The position numbers and the translations under genes are program-made. From WHSW01 sp963740055 (lineage in GTDB: Bacteria > Actinomycetota > Thermoleophilia > Solirubrobacterales > 70-9), in NCBI GenBank assembly GCA_963740055.1, contig CAVUCL010000004.1:248001-312000 (forward strand): a DNA stretch of 64,000 nt, read 5' to 3'. Positions within the stretch are counted from its first letter, which is position 1. Each line of letters starts with the position of its first letter. This document shows positions 16,446-25,646 of this stretch, piece by piece. Below the pieces are notes generated by a model. That model made no database searches. It was not told where the DNA came from and was given only the letters and a program-made list of their open reading frames with translations.

Positions 16446-17849
16446 CTAGAGGCCGGTGACCTCGCCGGCGATCTCGGCCGCCGCCTGCTTCGCGTCCGCG
16501 AACAGCATCGAGGTGTTGGGCTCGTAGAAGAGGTCGTTGTCGATTCCGGCGAAGCCCGGCGAGAGCGAGCGCTTGATCACGATCACCTGCTCGGCCTCGT
16601 GGACCTCGATGATCGGCATCCCGGCGATCGGCGAGTCGGGGTCGTTCTTGGCGGCGGGATTGGTGACGTCGTTGGCGCCGATCACGACCGCGACGTCGGT
16701 GCGCGGCAGCTCCGGGTTGATCTCGTCCATCTCGCGCAGCTTCTCGTAGGGCACGTCGGCCTCGGCGAGGAGCACGTTCATGTGCCCCGGCATCCGCCCG
16801 GCGACCGGATGGATCGCGTAGTTGACGGTCACGCCGCGCTTCTCGAGCTCGTCGGCCATCTCCTTGACCGCGTGCTGGGCCTGGGCGACGGCGAGCCCGT
16901 ACCCGGGCACGATCACGACCGAGTCGGCGTAGGCGAGCTTGATCGCCGCGTCCTGGGCGCCGATCGACGTGTGCGGGCGCTCCTCGCCGCCTCCGGGCGC
17001 GCCGCCGGCCGGGGCGCCACCGAAGCCGGCGAAGAGGATGTTGGAGACCGAGCGGTTCATCGCCGTCGCCATCTCGAGCGTCAGGATCGTTCCCGAGGAG
17101 CCGACCAGGGTCCCGGCGACGATCAGCGAGACGTTGTCGAGCGAGAACCCGGCCGCGGCGGCCGAGAGGCCGGTGAACGCGTTCAGGAGCGAGATCACGA
17201 CCGGCATGTCGGCGCCCCCGATCGGCAGCACGACGAGGTTGCCGAGGAGCGCGGCGCCGATCAGCACCGCGATGAAGATGCCCTCCGACGGGTCGTCGGA
17301 GGAGGCGAGCACGACGCAGGCGGTGACCAGGCCGACGAGCAGCAGGGCGTTGATCACCTGCTGGCCCGGGACGGCGAGCGGCCGGGTCGGGATCAGGTCC
17401 TGGAGCTTGGCGAAGGCGACGTTCGAGCCCCAGAAAGAGACCGAGCCGATCACCGCCGCGAACAGGATCGGGATGAACTCCTCGAGCGGGAAGTCGATCG
17501 GGGCGTGGCGAAACTCCGACCAGGCGATCAGCGCGACCGCGCCGCCGCCGACGCCGTTGTAGAGCGCGACCATCTGCGGCATCTCGGTCATCTGGACGCG
17601 GATCGAGGCGATCACGCCGACCGCGGAGCCGACCGCGAGCCCGCCGATGACCACGCCCCAGTTGCCGATCCCGTCGAGCAGCAGGGTGGTGACGACTGCG
17701 ACCGCCATCCCGCCCGCCGCGATCAGGTTGCCGGTCTTCGCGGTCCTCGGGTGCGTGCCCTGCATCAGGCCGTAGATGAAGAGCGAGAACGAGACCACGT
17801 AAAGGATCGTCGAGACGTCCCCCCCGGGCTCGAGGACGGCGAGGCTCAT
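16446..17849 (-). CDS. pntB: NAD(P) transhydrogenase subunit beta PntB
   Basis: A 467-residue integral membrane subunit of the proton-translocating transhydrogenase, which makes NADPH from NADH using the proton motive force. About nine hydrophobic segments come first (for example YVVSFSLFIYGLMQG, VALYNGVGGGAVALIAW and VISLLNAFTGLSAAAAGFSL). The NADP-binding domain III follows with VVIVPGYGLAVAQAQHAV, NYAIHPVAGRMPGHMNVLLA, IGANDVTNPAA and VIKRSLSPGFAGIDNDLFY. A linker with a Gly/Pro-rich insert (near 270-285) joins the two. The start overlaps the stop of the small alpha subunit as ATGA. Confidence 0.97.
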   Translation of the reverse strand: MSLAVLEPGGDVSTILYVVSFSLFIYGLMQGTHPRTAKTGNLIAAGGMAVAVVTTLLLDGIGNWGVVIGGLAVGSAVGVIASIRVQMTEMPQMVALYNGVGGGAVALIAWSEFRHAPIDFPLEEFIPILFAAVIGSVSFWGSNVAFAKLQDLIPTRPLAVPGQQVINALLLVGLVTACVVLASSDDPSEGIFIAVLIGAALLGNLVVLPIGGADMPVVISLLNAFTGLSAAAAGFSLDNVSLIVAGTLVGSSGTILTLEMATAMNRSVSNILFAGFGGAPAGGAPGGGEERPHTSIGAQDAAIKLAYADSVVIVPGYGLAVAQAQHAVKEMADELEKRGVTVNYAIHPVAGRMPGHMNVLLAEADVPYEKLREMDEINPELPRTDVAVVIGANDVTNPAAKNDPDSPIAGMPIIEVHEAEQVIVIKRSLSPGFAGIDNDLFYEPNTSMLFADAKQAAAEIAGEVTGL

Positions 17850-18151
17850 GGCTTCGGCGCCTCCGCGTCCTTGCGGGGCTTGCGGACGAACATCGAAAGC
17901 ATGCGATCCGTGACGAGGAAGCCGCCGACGATGTTGATCGCGCCGAAGGCGATCGCGATGAACGCGATCGTGAGCTCGAGCGCGCCCTCGGCGAAGCCGG
18001 CGACGATCAGGCCGCCGAGCATGACGATCCCGTGGATCGCGTTCGTCTGGCTCATCAGCGGTGTGTGCAGGGTCGTCGGCACCTTCGAGATCACCGCGAA
18101 GCCGACGAAGGCGGCGAGAACGAAGATCGTCAGCTCGGTCACCAGGTCCAT
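17846..18151 (-). CDS. pntAB: NAD(P) transhydrogenase alpha subunit, membrane part (PntA2)
   Basis: A 101-residue membrane protein corresponding to the C-terminal domain II part of E. coli PntA. The alpha subunit is thus split, as in many bacteria. Three to four hydrophobic helices are seen: LTIFVLAAFVGFAVISKV, AIHGIVMLGGLIVAGF and LTIAFIAIAFGAINIVGGFL. The family motif TTLHTPLMSQTNAIHG is intact. The ATG at 18151 starts one base after the upstream pntA stop, and its stop overlaps the pntB start, so all three genes are co-translated. Confidence 0.95.
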   Translation of the reverse strand: MDLVTELTIFVLAAFVGFAVISKVPTTLHTPLMSQTNAIHGIVMLGGLIVAGFAEGALELTIAFIAIAFGAINIVGGFLVTDRMLSMFVRKPRKDAEAPKP

Positions 18152-18152
18152 G

Positions 18153-19271
18153 TCACTTCGCCGCCCTCTCGTTGCGGATCTCGCCCTCGTGCGTGAGGCA
18201 GGCACCGGCTACCACCTCGTCGTCGAAATCGAGCTTCAGGTTGCCCTCCTCGTCGACGAGCAGGCCGAGCAGGTTCTCGACGTTCTTCGCGTACAGCTGC
18301 GACGCGTGCGCCGCCATGTCGGACGGCAGGTTGACCGGCGAGATCACCTTGACCCCGTTCTCGGAGACGACCGTTTCCCCCGCCTCGGTGAGCTCGCAGT
18401 TGCCGCCCGAATCGCCGGCCAGGTCGACGATCACCGAGCCGGGCGCCATCCCCGCGACGGCCGCGGCGGTGATCAGGGTCGGCGCCGGGCGCCCGGGGAT
18501 CAGAGCCGTGGTCACGATCACGTCCTGCTTCGCGGCGCTCTCGGCAAGCGCCTCGCGAACCTGCTCGTTCTCCTCTTCGGTCAGCGGGCGGGCGTAGCCG
18601 CCCTCGTCCTCGGCGTCCGGGATGAAGTCGAGCTCGAGCGGGCGGCCGCCGAGCGAGGCGATCTGCTCCCAGGCCGCGCGCCGGATGTCGAACCCGGAGA
18701 CGACCGCGCCGAGGCGCTTCGCGGTCGCGATCGCCTGCAGGCCGGCGACGCCGGCGCCGAGGACGAGCACCTTGGCCGGCGCGACCGTGCCCGCCGCGGT
18801 GGTCATCATCGGGAAGAAGCGCCCGGCCTCGCGCGCCGCGAGCAGGGTCGCCGCGTAGCCGGCCACGTTCGCCTGCGAGGAGAGCGCGTCCATCGCCTGC
18901 GCGCGGGTGATCCGCGGGATCGCCTCGACCGCGAAGCTGGTCACGCCGCCCTCGGCGAGGGCGCGGTTGGTCTCGGCCGCGGTCAGCGGGGCGAGATGCC
19001 CGACGAGGACCTGGCCCCTTCGCAGGCGGCCGATCTCGTCCGTGGTCGGCACCGCGACCCTGGCGACGAGGTCAGCGCGCCAGGCGTCGTCGGCGGAGCC
19101 CACCTCGGCCCCGGCCTCGGCGTACTCGGAGTCGGGATGGCCCGACTCGGCGCCGGCGCCCGACTCGACCACGACGTCGATCTCCTTCGCCCTCAGCGAC
19201 TCGACCACGTCCGGGATCAGCGCGACGCGGCGCTCGCCCTGGGCGGTCTCTTTGGGGACTCCGACGTTCAT
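18153..19271 (-). CDS. pntAA: NAD(P) transhydrogenase alpha subunit, NAD-binding part (PntA1)
   Basis: A 372-residue soluble domain I of the transhydrogenase, related to alanine dehydrogenase. It starts with the family motif VGVPKETAQGERRVALIPD. It contains PRITRAQAMDALSSQANVAG, the NAD-binding VLVLGAGVAGLQAIATAKRLG, and the RAAWEQIASLGG segment. The ends VIVTTALIPGRPAPTLIT and GSVIVDLAGDSGGNCELTE are also typical. It is first in a three-gene operon. A TAGGCT box lies 20 bases before the ATG, so this one probably has a short leader. Confidence 0.97.
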   Translation of the reverse strand: MNVGVPKETAQGERRVALIPDVVESLRAKEIDVVVESGAGAESGHPDSEYAEAGAEVGSADDAWRADLVARVAVPTTDEIGRLRRGQVLVGHLAPLTAAETNRALAEGGVTSFAVEAIPRITRAQAMDALSSQANVAGYAATLLAAREAGRFFPMMTTAAGTVAPAKVLVLGAGVAGLQAIATAKRLGAVVSGFDIRRAAWEQIASLGGRPLELDFIPDAEDEGGYARPLTEEENEQVREALAESAAKQDVIVTTALIPGRPAPTLITAAAVAGMAPGSVIVDLAGDSGGNCELTEAGETVVSENGVKVISPVNLPSDMAAHASQLYAKNVENLLGLLVDEEGNLKLDFDDEVVAGACLTHEGEIRNERAAK

Positions 19272-19311
19272 CGCGGTGGAAAAGCCGCGGAAGCCTAACC
19301 GACTGAATCGT

Positions 19312-19344
19312 CGCGGGCGGGCGGACCGCGGGGGCCCGCCCGCG
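19312..19344 (-). terminator. GC-rich hairpin just after the RTX-repeat gene
   Basis: A perfect 11-bp stem (CGCGGGCGGGC with its complement) and an 11-base loop begin two bases after the stop at 19347. There is no T-run. It separates the RTX gene from the oppositely regulated pntA start region. Confidence 0.55.
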
Positions 19345-19346
19345 GC

Positions 19347-21699
19347 TCAGGACTTGACCCGCTTCACCCGCTCGCACTTGCGGACGCGATCGTTCGCATC
19401 GACCGTCGCCCGATCGCGCCCGCGGCCGCAGTTGACCTTGTCGCGCTTCCCGTCGCGGGCCTTGACCCGGTCCGAGCCGCCGCCGGACTTGAGCTTGTCG
19501 CGCCCCGAACCGCCGCTGAGCCTGTCGCGCCCGGAGCCGCCCTTGACCTTGTCGCGGCCGGAGCCGCCCTTCGACTTGTCGGCCCCGCGGCCGCCGCTGA
19601 CCTTGTCACGCCCGGAGCCGCCCTTGACCTTGTCGCGGCCGCCGGATCCCTTGACGCAGTCGTCGCCGGCGCGGCCGTTGAGCTTGTCGTTTCCGCCGCG
19701 CCCGACGATCCGATCCCCGGCGATGCTGCCGAGCAGCTTGTCGCCCTTCTTCGAGCCGCGGATCCGCTGCGCGCAGCGCCCGCCGAGCTCGCTGTCGGGC
19801 GCGTTCGGGTCGCCGGCCACCGGCGCCGGCGGCAGGGTCACCTTGTAGACGTCGATCGCGTTGCGGCCCGCCTCGCCGAGGTTGAAGTCCCCGGTGGCGC
19901 CGTAGTAGGTGACGGTGCCGTCGGGGTTGTCCTCGGCCTTGAACACGTGCGAGACCCACTCGTTCGCGTTCTCGGGGATGAAGTAGCCCGCCTCGGCGAA
20001 GCGCACGGTGCCGTCCGGGTTCTCGACGAAGTCGAGCACCTGCGTGCCCTGCGAGTACCAGCCCATGAAGATCCGGTTGAAGCCCGGGATCTGCTGGAAG
20101 ACGTGGGCGGTGCAGACGGTCGCCCGCGGCGGGGTGCGGATCGTGCGCCCGGTAGATCGCCTTGTCGCCGGACGGGGTCCGGGCATAGGCCTCGAACGCC
20201 TCCTCGGGCGAGGACGGCGCCTGGGTGCTGAGCTGGTCGGTGTCGTAGAAGTGGACGCCGCCGTTGCCGACCGGGTTGTCACCCACCGGGGTGCAGCTCG
20301 CCCCCGGAGGCAGGATGCCGCCGCCGCGCTCGTCGGTCGCGATCAGGTTCGCGCGCGAGCCCGAGTACTCGGCCTCGTGGTTGAAGTCGATGTCCTCGGT
20401 CGAGTCGAACGCGGGGGTCGCGGACCCGCCGGCGCCGCGGCCCTGATGGAAGACGCTGCCGAGGTAGTCGACGCCCTCGAGCGACGGCGAGCCCTGCGCG
20501 AGCCAACCCGGGATCGTCAGGTCCTCGGTGCCCTCGACGCCGCCGACCTCGGGGTCGTCGTTGGTGCCGTCGACGCAGTCGATCACGGTCGCCCCGGTCT
20601 CGAACGGTGGCGCCGAGGAGCTCGGCCGCTCCTTGCACGGCAGCGGCGTCCCGTTCGGCTCGTCGTCGGAATAGTCGGTCGGCGTGCCCATGTCGTCGAA
20701 GGCGCCGCTGACGTCGAAGGCGATCAGCGCGTTGCCGCTGCCGCAGGTGATCTGGTCGTCCGGGTAGATCTCGAGCTCGTGGCAGGCGTAGACCGCGCCC
20801 GAGCCCTGCTTCAGCGTGTGACCGACCGCCATCTCGGTGGTCGGGTAGCGGTATCGGTAGACCTCCGGTCGGCAGGTGGCGCGCTTGTCGTCCACCGACG
20901 CCCCGGCGGCGAAGCCGAGGCAGGATGAGAAGTCGATCACCTCGAACCCGTCGAGGTCGAAGCGCGAGGAGCTCTCCGGGTCCTCGTTCGAGCGGTTGCC
21001 GTCCTCGTCGACGCCGACGGCGTCCGAGGTCACCGCGTAGGCGATGTGCGGGCGCTTCGGGTCGACGTTGACCGTGTGCGACTCGCCGATGTGGCTCGTG
21101 AGCCCGATCTCGACCGGGTTCGCGACGTCGGTGACGTCGACCAGCTCGAGCCCGCCCTGCTTCGTCTCCGTGAGCCCGAGCACGCCCTGGTCGTGGCAGC
21201 GGCCGTTGGCGTCGGAGGCGTCGACGAGCAGCTCGGTGTCGGTCTGGACCGCGGAGGGGTTGGCGACGTTGAGGATCGCCCCGCCCTTGGGCGCGGCCTC
21301 GACGTCGTGCTGGAGGCCGGTCGCGGCGGCCGGGTTGGAGATGCAGCTCGCCGAGGGGTGCGCGGAGATGTACTGGGGATCGACGGTGTCGCCCTGGGTC
21401 AGCTGGACGATCGTCTGCCCGCCGGCGTTCGGTCCGATCCCGAGCGTGCCGACCGAGGCGAAGGTCTCGCCGCCCTGGGTGAAGAAGTCGAGGTCCGTGT
21501 GCGGGTTGCCGGTCGCGATCGTCTCGATCAGCTCCCACTCGGCGCCCTGGCCACCGGACATCACCGCGCCCGAGGGCGGGCTCACGGGGTCGAACTCGGG
21601 CGCGGGGTGGTCGAGCAGGTAGTGCCCGGCCTGGGCGCTGGCCGGGGCGAGGACGGCGAGCGCCAGTCCCGCCACGATCCCCTTGCGCAAGCTTCCCAT
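19347..21699 (-). pseudogene. Secreted LVIVD-like/RTX-repeat protein, one frameshift
   Basis: The ATG at 21699 begins a clear signal peptide (GIVAGLALAVLAPASAQA). About 500 residues of a beta-propeller-like secreted protein follow, with GGLELVDVTDVANPVEIGL as an LVIVD-type repeat. The frame breaks near 20146-20152, in a GGGCGC run just after SGDKAIYR. The same protein clearly continues in a second frame with VCTAHVFQQIPGFNRIFMGW. It ends in a run of GGSGRDKVK nonapeptides at 19347. Removing one G restores a single product of about 783 residues. The repeat tail is a calcium-binding RTX type but unusually rich in Lys and Arg. The gene is either a true pseudogene or carries a one-base assembly error. 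Confidence 0.8.
19425..19690 (-). repeat. Tandem DNA repeats encoding RTX nonapeptides
   Basis: Near-identical 27-base units encode GGSGRDKVK-type nonapeptides, about eight copies with variations such as GGRGADKSK and GGSGRDRLS. They follow the GGxGxDxUx pattern of hemolysin-type calcium-binding repeats. Confidence 0.8.
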
Positions 21700-21813
21700 C
21701 GTCCGCCCAACCTCCCCGTCGTTCCCCTAGCAACCCCGACCGTGGCGAGCCACGATCACCGGTGGCCTACCCGCCCGCGCGGGCGCGCAAACCCGCCGCC
21801 GCTCGCGCTCGGG

Positions 21814-22881
21814 TCAGGCCGGGCTGGCGACGCCGGTGAGCGCGGCGAGGCGCTCGATCGTGTGCAGGCGCTCGCCCGCGTCGACGTGCACCGGCGAGCA
21901 GATCAGCCGGTCGACCCCGGCATCGGCGAGCTTCTCGATCCGCGCCGCGACCTCGGGCTCCGGGCCGACCAGCGAGGTCGCGTCGACGAGTTCGTCCGGG
22001 ATCGCCTTGAACGCCTCGTCTCGCTTGTCGTCCAGGAACAGGCCCTGGACCTCGTCGGCGACCTCGCCGAACCCGAACCGGTGGGTCAGGTCGACGTAGA
22101 AGTTCGTCTCGCGCGAGCCCATCCCGCCGAGGTAGAGCAGCAGCCCGGTGCGAACGACGTTGCGCGCCGTCTCGGTGTCGCCGTCGATCGCGACCTGCAG
22201 CGAGGGCGAGATCTCGAGGTCGGCGCGGGTGCGCCCGCCCGCTGCAAAGCCCGCCTCGAGGTGCTCACCCCAGGTCTGCTCGAAGGCGTCGGCGCTGAAG
22301 AAGATCGGGATCCAGCCGTCGCAGATCTCGGCCGCCATCTCGACCGACTTGCGCCCGATCGCGCCGACGAAGACGGGGATCTCGTTGCGCAGCGGGTGGA
22401 AGTTGAGCTTCAGCGCCTTGCCCTGTCCCGTGCCGCCCTCGATCGGGAGCCGGTAGTGCTTGCCGTGGTGCTCGAGCGGCCCCTCGCGGGCGATGATCGC
22501 GCGCACGACCTCGATGTACTCGCGGGTGCGCCCCCAGGGCTTCGCATACTCGACCCCGTACCAGCCCTCCGACACCTGCGGGCCCGAGGGCCCGAAGCCG
22601 AAGATGAAGCGCCCGTCGGAGAGCGCGTCGATCGTCGCGCCGGCCATCGCGGCAGCCGCGGGGGGACGGGCGGGGACCTGCATGATCGCGGCGCCGAGCT
22701 TGATCCGCTCGGTCTGCGGCGCGAGCCAGGCGAGCACCGAGACGGCGTCGGAGCCGTAGGACTCGGCGACCCAGACCGAGTCGAAGCCCGCGTCCTCGGC
22801 CGCGCGCACGGCCTCGACCGCCTCCTCGCCGCGGGGGCCGATCCCCCAGTAGCCGAGGTTGAGTCCGAGCTTCAGCGCCAT
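21814..22881 (-). CDS. LLM-class F420-dependent oxidoreductase (Rv3520c-like)
   Basis: A 355-residue luciferase-like monooxygenase-family protein. Blocks are LKLGLNLGYWGIGP at the N-terminus, VRAAEDAGFDSVWVAESYGS, ERIKLGAAIMQVPARPPAA, GRFIFGFGPSGPQVSEGWYG and PWGRTREYIEVVRAIIAREG, followed by VFVGAIGRKSVEMAAEICDGW. The order and spacing match the F420-dependent subgroup that includes mycobacterial Rv3520c. A TAGGGT box eight bases before the ATG suggests leaderless transcription. It is transcribed away from the MFS gene that follows on the same strand, 11 bases upstream. Confidence 0.92.
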   Translation of the reverse strand: MALKLGLNLGYWGIGPRGEEAVEAVRAAEDAGFDSVWVAESYGSDAVSVLAWLAPQTERIKLGAAIMQVPARPPAAAAMAGATIDALSDGRFIFGFGPSGPQVSEGWYGVEYAKPWGRTREYIEVVRAIIAREGPLEHHGKHYRLPIEGGTGQGKALKLNFHPLRNEIPVFVGAIGRKSVEMAAEICDGWIPIFFSADAFEQTWGEHLEAGFAAGGRTRADLEISPSLQVAIDGDTETARNVVRTGLLLYLGGMGSRETNFYVDLTHRFGFGEVADEVQGLFLDDKRDEAFKAIPDELVDATSLVGPEPEVAARIEKLADAGVDRLICSPVHVDAGERLHTIERLAALTGVASPA

Positions 22882-22892
22882 CGCTCCGAACC

Positions 22893-24332
22893 CTATATGG
22901 GCTCGATGCCGGCGGCGGCCGGGGCGTCGCCGGGGCGCAGCATCGCCGCCGCGGCGGCCGCGCCGAGCAGGCAGAGGCCGGAGCCGGCGGCGAAGGCGAG
23001 GCTGTAGCCCTCGACCTGGGCGGCGAGCGGCGAGGCGCCCGCGGCGAGCTCAGCGCCCGCGTGCGCGGTCGCGAGCGTGGTCAGCGTCGCGAGCCCGAGG
23101 GCGCCGCCGACGAGGCGCGAGGTGTTGATGATCCCGGAGGCGAGACCGCTGTCGGCGGCGGCGACGCCCTTGACCGCGGCGATCGTCGCCGGGACCATCG
23201 AGGTGCCGAGTCCGATCGCGGCGATGACGCCGCCCGGGAGCACGAGTGCGGCGTAGTTGCCACCGGGCTCGATCCCGGTCAGGAGCCCGAGGCCGGCGGA
23301 CGCGAGCAGCATCCCGGAGGTGAGCACCGCGCGCGCCCCGTAGCGCGCCACCAACCGCGGCGCGGCCGTGGAGGCGGCGACGATGCAGATCGTCATCGGC
23401 AGGAACGCGAGCCCGGTCTCCAGCGCCCCGTGCCCAAGCACCTGCTGCAGATAGAGGGAGATGAAGAACCACATCGCGAACAGGGCCGATCCCAAGAGCA
23501 GGATGACCAGGTTCGCGGCCCGCAGGGTGCGGAGCCTGAAGATCGAGAGCGGGACCAGAGGCGCGCGCGCGAATCGCGCCTCGATCAGCACGAACGCGCC
23601 CAGGAGCGCGGCCGCCGCCACGATCGGGCCGAGCACGCCGGCCGACCCCCAGCCGAGGGCCTCCGAGCGCACGACCCCGAACACGAGCGCGGTCAGCCCC
23701 GCGGTGACCGTGACCGCGCCGCCGAGGTCGAAGTCTCCCCGGCGCTCGACCTCGCCGTCCGGTGCGATCAGGCGCCGGCCCGCGATCCCGACCGCGATCG
23801 CGATCGGGACGTTGATGACGAAGATCGCCGGCCAGCCGAAGAGCTCGGTCAGAAGCCCGCCGAGCAGGACGCCGGAGGTGCCGCCGAGCCCGGCCATCGC
23901 GCTCCACATCCCCAGCGCCCGGTTGCGCTCCGGCCCCTCCGCGAACGAGCTCGCGAGGATCGCCAGGCTCGCCGGCGCGATCACCGCGGCACCCAACCCC
24001 TGCACGGCGCGAGCGGCGAGCAGCAGCTCCTGGCCGGGGGCGAGGGCGCAGAGCAGCGAGGCGACGCCGAACATCGCGATCCCGCCGCAGAACACCCGCC
24101 GCCGGCCGAGCAGGTCCGAGGCCCGCCCGCCGAGCAGCAGGAAGCCCGCGAAGGCGAGCGTGTAGGCGTTGACCACCCATTGCAGGCCGGTGTTCGAGAA
24201 CCCGAGGCCGTCCTGGATCGCGGGCAGGGCGACGTTGACGATCGAGACGTCGAGGATGACCATGAACTGCGCCAGGCAGATCACGACCAGAAGCGCCCGG
24301 TGGCGCTCGGATCGGGGCGCGGGGTCGATCAG
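22893..24332 (-). CDS. DHA2-type MFS drug-efflux transporter, apparent CTG start
   Basis: A 14-helix major facilitator of 479 residues (EmrB/QacA type). It has the motif LDVSIVNVALPAIQDGLG in TM1, GRASDLLGRRRVFCGG as motif A, and RAVQGLGAAVIAPASLAIL as the TM4-TM5 motif. The final helices run to the C-terminus (GLCLLGAAAAAAML). No ATG, GTG or TTG precedes TM1 in this frame. The CTG at 24332 gives a normal N-terminus (IDPAPRSERHRALLVVICLA) and overlaps the stop of the WS/DGAT gene as CTGA. Long upstream in-frame sequence is only a shadow of that gene. The substrate is unknown; a lipid or drug is possible given its partner. Confidence 0.9.
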   Translation of the reverse strand: MIDPAPRSERHRALLVVICLAQFMVILDVSIVNVALPAIQDGLGFSNTGLQWVVNAYTLAFAGFLLLGGRASDLLGRRRVFCGGIAMFGVASLLCALAPGQELLLAARAVQGLGAAVIAPASLAILASSFAEGPERNRALGMWSAMAGLGGTSGVLLGGLLTELFGWPAIFVINVPIAIAVGIAGRRLIAPDGEVERRGDFDLGGAVTVTAGLTALVFGVVRSEALGWGSAGVLGPIVAAAALLGAFVLIEARFARAPLVPLSIFRLRTLRAANLVILLLGSALFAMWFFISLYLQQVLGHGALETGLAFLPMTICIVAASTAAPRLVARYGARAVLTSGMLLASAGLGLLTGIEPGGNYAALVLPGGVIAAIGLGTSMVPATIAAVKGVAAADSGLASGIINTSRLVGGALGLATLTTLATAHAGAELAAGASPLAAQVEGYSLAFAAGSGLCLLGAAAAAAMLRPGDAPAAAGIEPI

Positions 24333-25615
24333 CCCACAGTAGCGGCGCGCATCTGCGCGAACGATGCCTCGATCGCGTCCGCGAGCCCGGCGACGTCGGC
24401 GAGCGCGCGCGGGTCGGTGCAGAGCCCGATTCCGACCTCGCCGGCGCAGGAGAGCGCCGAGACGCGAAGCGCGTGTCGCGCCGCCGGCTCGGCCGCGGAG
24501 CAGAGGCGTTCGACGCGCCGGCCGCAGACGCCGACCGGCGCTCGGGGCCCGGGCACGTTCGAGATCGAGAGGCTGAACTCGCGCGGGCCGGCGGCGAAGC
24601 GCTCGACCGCGTGCCCGAGGTGCTTGAACCGGGCCAGGGCGTGGAAGAAGTCGTAGAGCTCCTGCGCGTCGCCATGCTGCTTCGCGGTCGTCGTCCGGGC
24701 GCTGACGCGGTCGATGCGGGCGCCCGGGTCGGGCTCGTCGAGCGGCAGGTCGAGGTTCAGGAACGAGTCGCGGTTGCCGAGCCGGTCGAGCCCCTCGCCG
24801 CGGTGGTGGAGGCTGACCGGGATCTGCGCCCGCAGCCGCGGGAGCCCGGCGCCGGCTCGCGGCAACCACTCGCGCAGGCCGCCGGCGACCCCGGCGACGA
24901 GCACGTCGTTGACCGTCGCCCGCCGCGGCCGCGAGTGCCCGATCCGCTTCAGCTCGTCGAGCCCGGCGAGCGCGAAGGCGAGCTCGCGCTCGGCCCCGAC
25001 CGGGCGGTCGAGCGGCGAGCTCGAGCCGCGCCCACCGAGCTCGCGGCGCAGCGCGCCCGGCAGCGCGATCGCCTCCGCCAGCCGCCCCCGCCCCGCCGCC
25101 GCGGCGGCCGCGGCGGCGGGCGCCTCGTCCGCCGGAGCGGGATCCCAGAGCAGCGCGGCGAGGAAGCGCAGCGCGGAGACGCCGTCGACCATCGCGTGAT
25201 GGAGGCGGGCGACGATCGCCTCGCGCCCGTCGGCGAGCGGCCCGACGAGGTCGAGGGCCCAGAGCGGGCGCTCGTGGTCGAGGCGCTCGGACATCACCTC
25301 GCCCGCGATCCGCCACAGCTCGCGCTCGTCGATGCCGGCGCTGTCCGGGCGGCGGCGGACGTGGGCGCGGACGTCGAAGCCCTGGTCCTCGACCCAGCAG
25401 GCGGCGTCGGCGGCCCCGTCGGGGAGCTCGACTCGCTGCAGCGCGCGCGGCTCGCTGCGCGCGCGCTCGCCGATCCGCGCTCGCAGCCGCTCGAGCTCGA
25501 GCGGCTTCCCGGGCTCGAGCACCGCGACCTTGAGCGTATGCCCGGCGATCGCCTCGTTCTCGAGCGCGAGGATCGCCGCGTCGTCGGGGCTCAGCGGCTC
25601 TGGATTCGGCGCCAC
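24329..25615 (-). CDS. Wax ester synthase / diacylglycerol acyltransferase (WS/DGAT)
   Basis: A 428-residue acyltransferase that esterifies diacylglycerol or fatty alcohols with acyl-CoA, making storage lipids. The catalytic HHxxxDG motif appears as LHHAMVDGVSALRFLAAL near residue 140. Other conserved parts are TVNDVLVAGVAGGLREWL, AQIPVSLHH, GNRDSFLNLDLPL, SISNVPGP and GEVGIGLCTDPRALAD. The start is a GTG at 25615. The stop overlaps the start of the MFS transporter, so the two are coupled. The sequence is intact, with an alanine-rich linker near residues 155-170. Confidence 0.93.
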   Translation of the reverse strand: MAPNPEPLSPDDAAILALENEAIAGHTLKVAVLEPGKPLELERLRARIGERARSEPRALQRVELPDGAADAACWVEDQGFDVRAHVRRRPDSAGIDERELWRIAGEVMSERLDHERPLWALDLVGPLADGREAIVARLHHAMVDGVSALRFLAALLWDPAPADEAPAAAAAAAAGRGRLAEAIALPGALRRELGGRGSSSPLDRPVGAERELAFALAGLDELKRIGHSRPRRATVNDVLVAGVAGGLREWLPRAGAGLPRLRAQIPVSLHHRGEGLDRLGNRDSFLNLDLPLDEPDPGARIDRVSARTTTAKQHGDAQELYDFFHALARFKHLGHAVERFAAGPREFSLSISNVPGPRAPVGVCGRRVERLCSAAEPAARHALRVSALSCAGEVGIGLCTDPRALADVAGLADAIEASFAQMRAATVG

Positions 25616-25646
25616 ACGCCCACCATAAGGGCGCCGGCGAGGGCGC

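Noticed and set aside
16350..19298. A 982-codon open frame on the plus strand
   Set aside because: It is antisense to the three transhydrogenase genes; its Arg/Asp/Gly-rich composition is a GC-rich shadow.
19425..19690. Tandem repeats as a CRISPR array
   Set aside because: The 27-base units are contiguous with no spacers and encode RTX nonapeptides.
24333..25316. In-frame extension upstream of the MFS transporter
   Set aside because: It is the shadow of the WS/DGAT gene and is Arg-rich without any domain.
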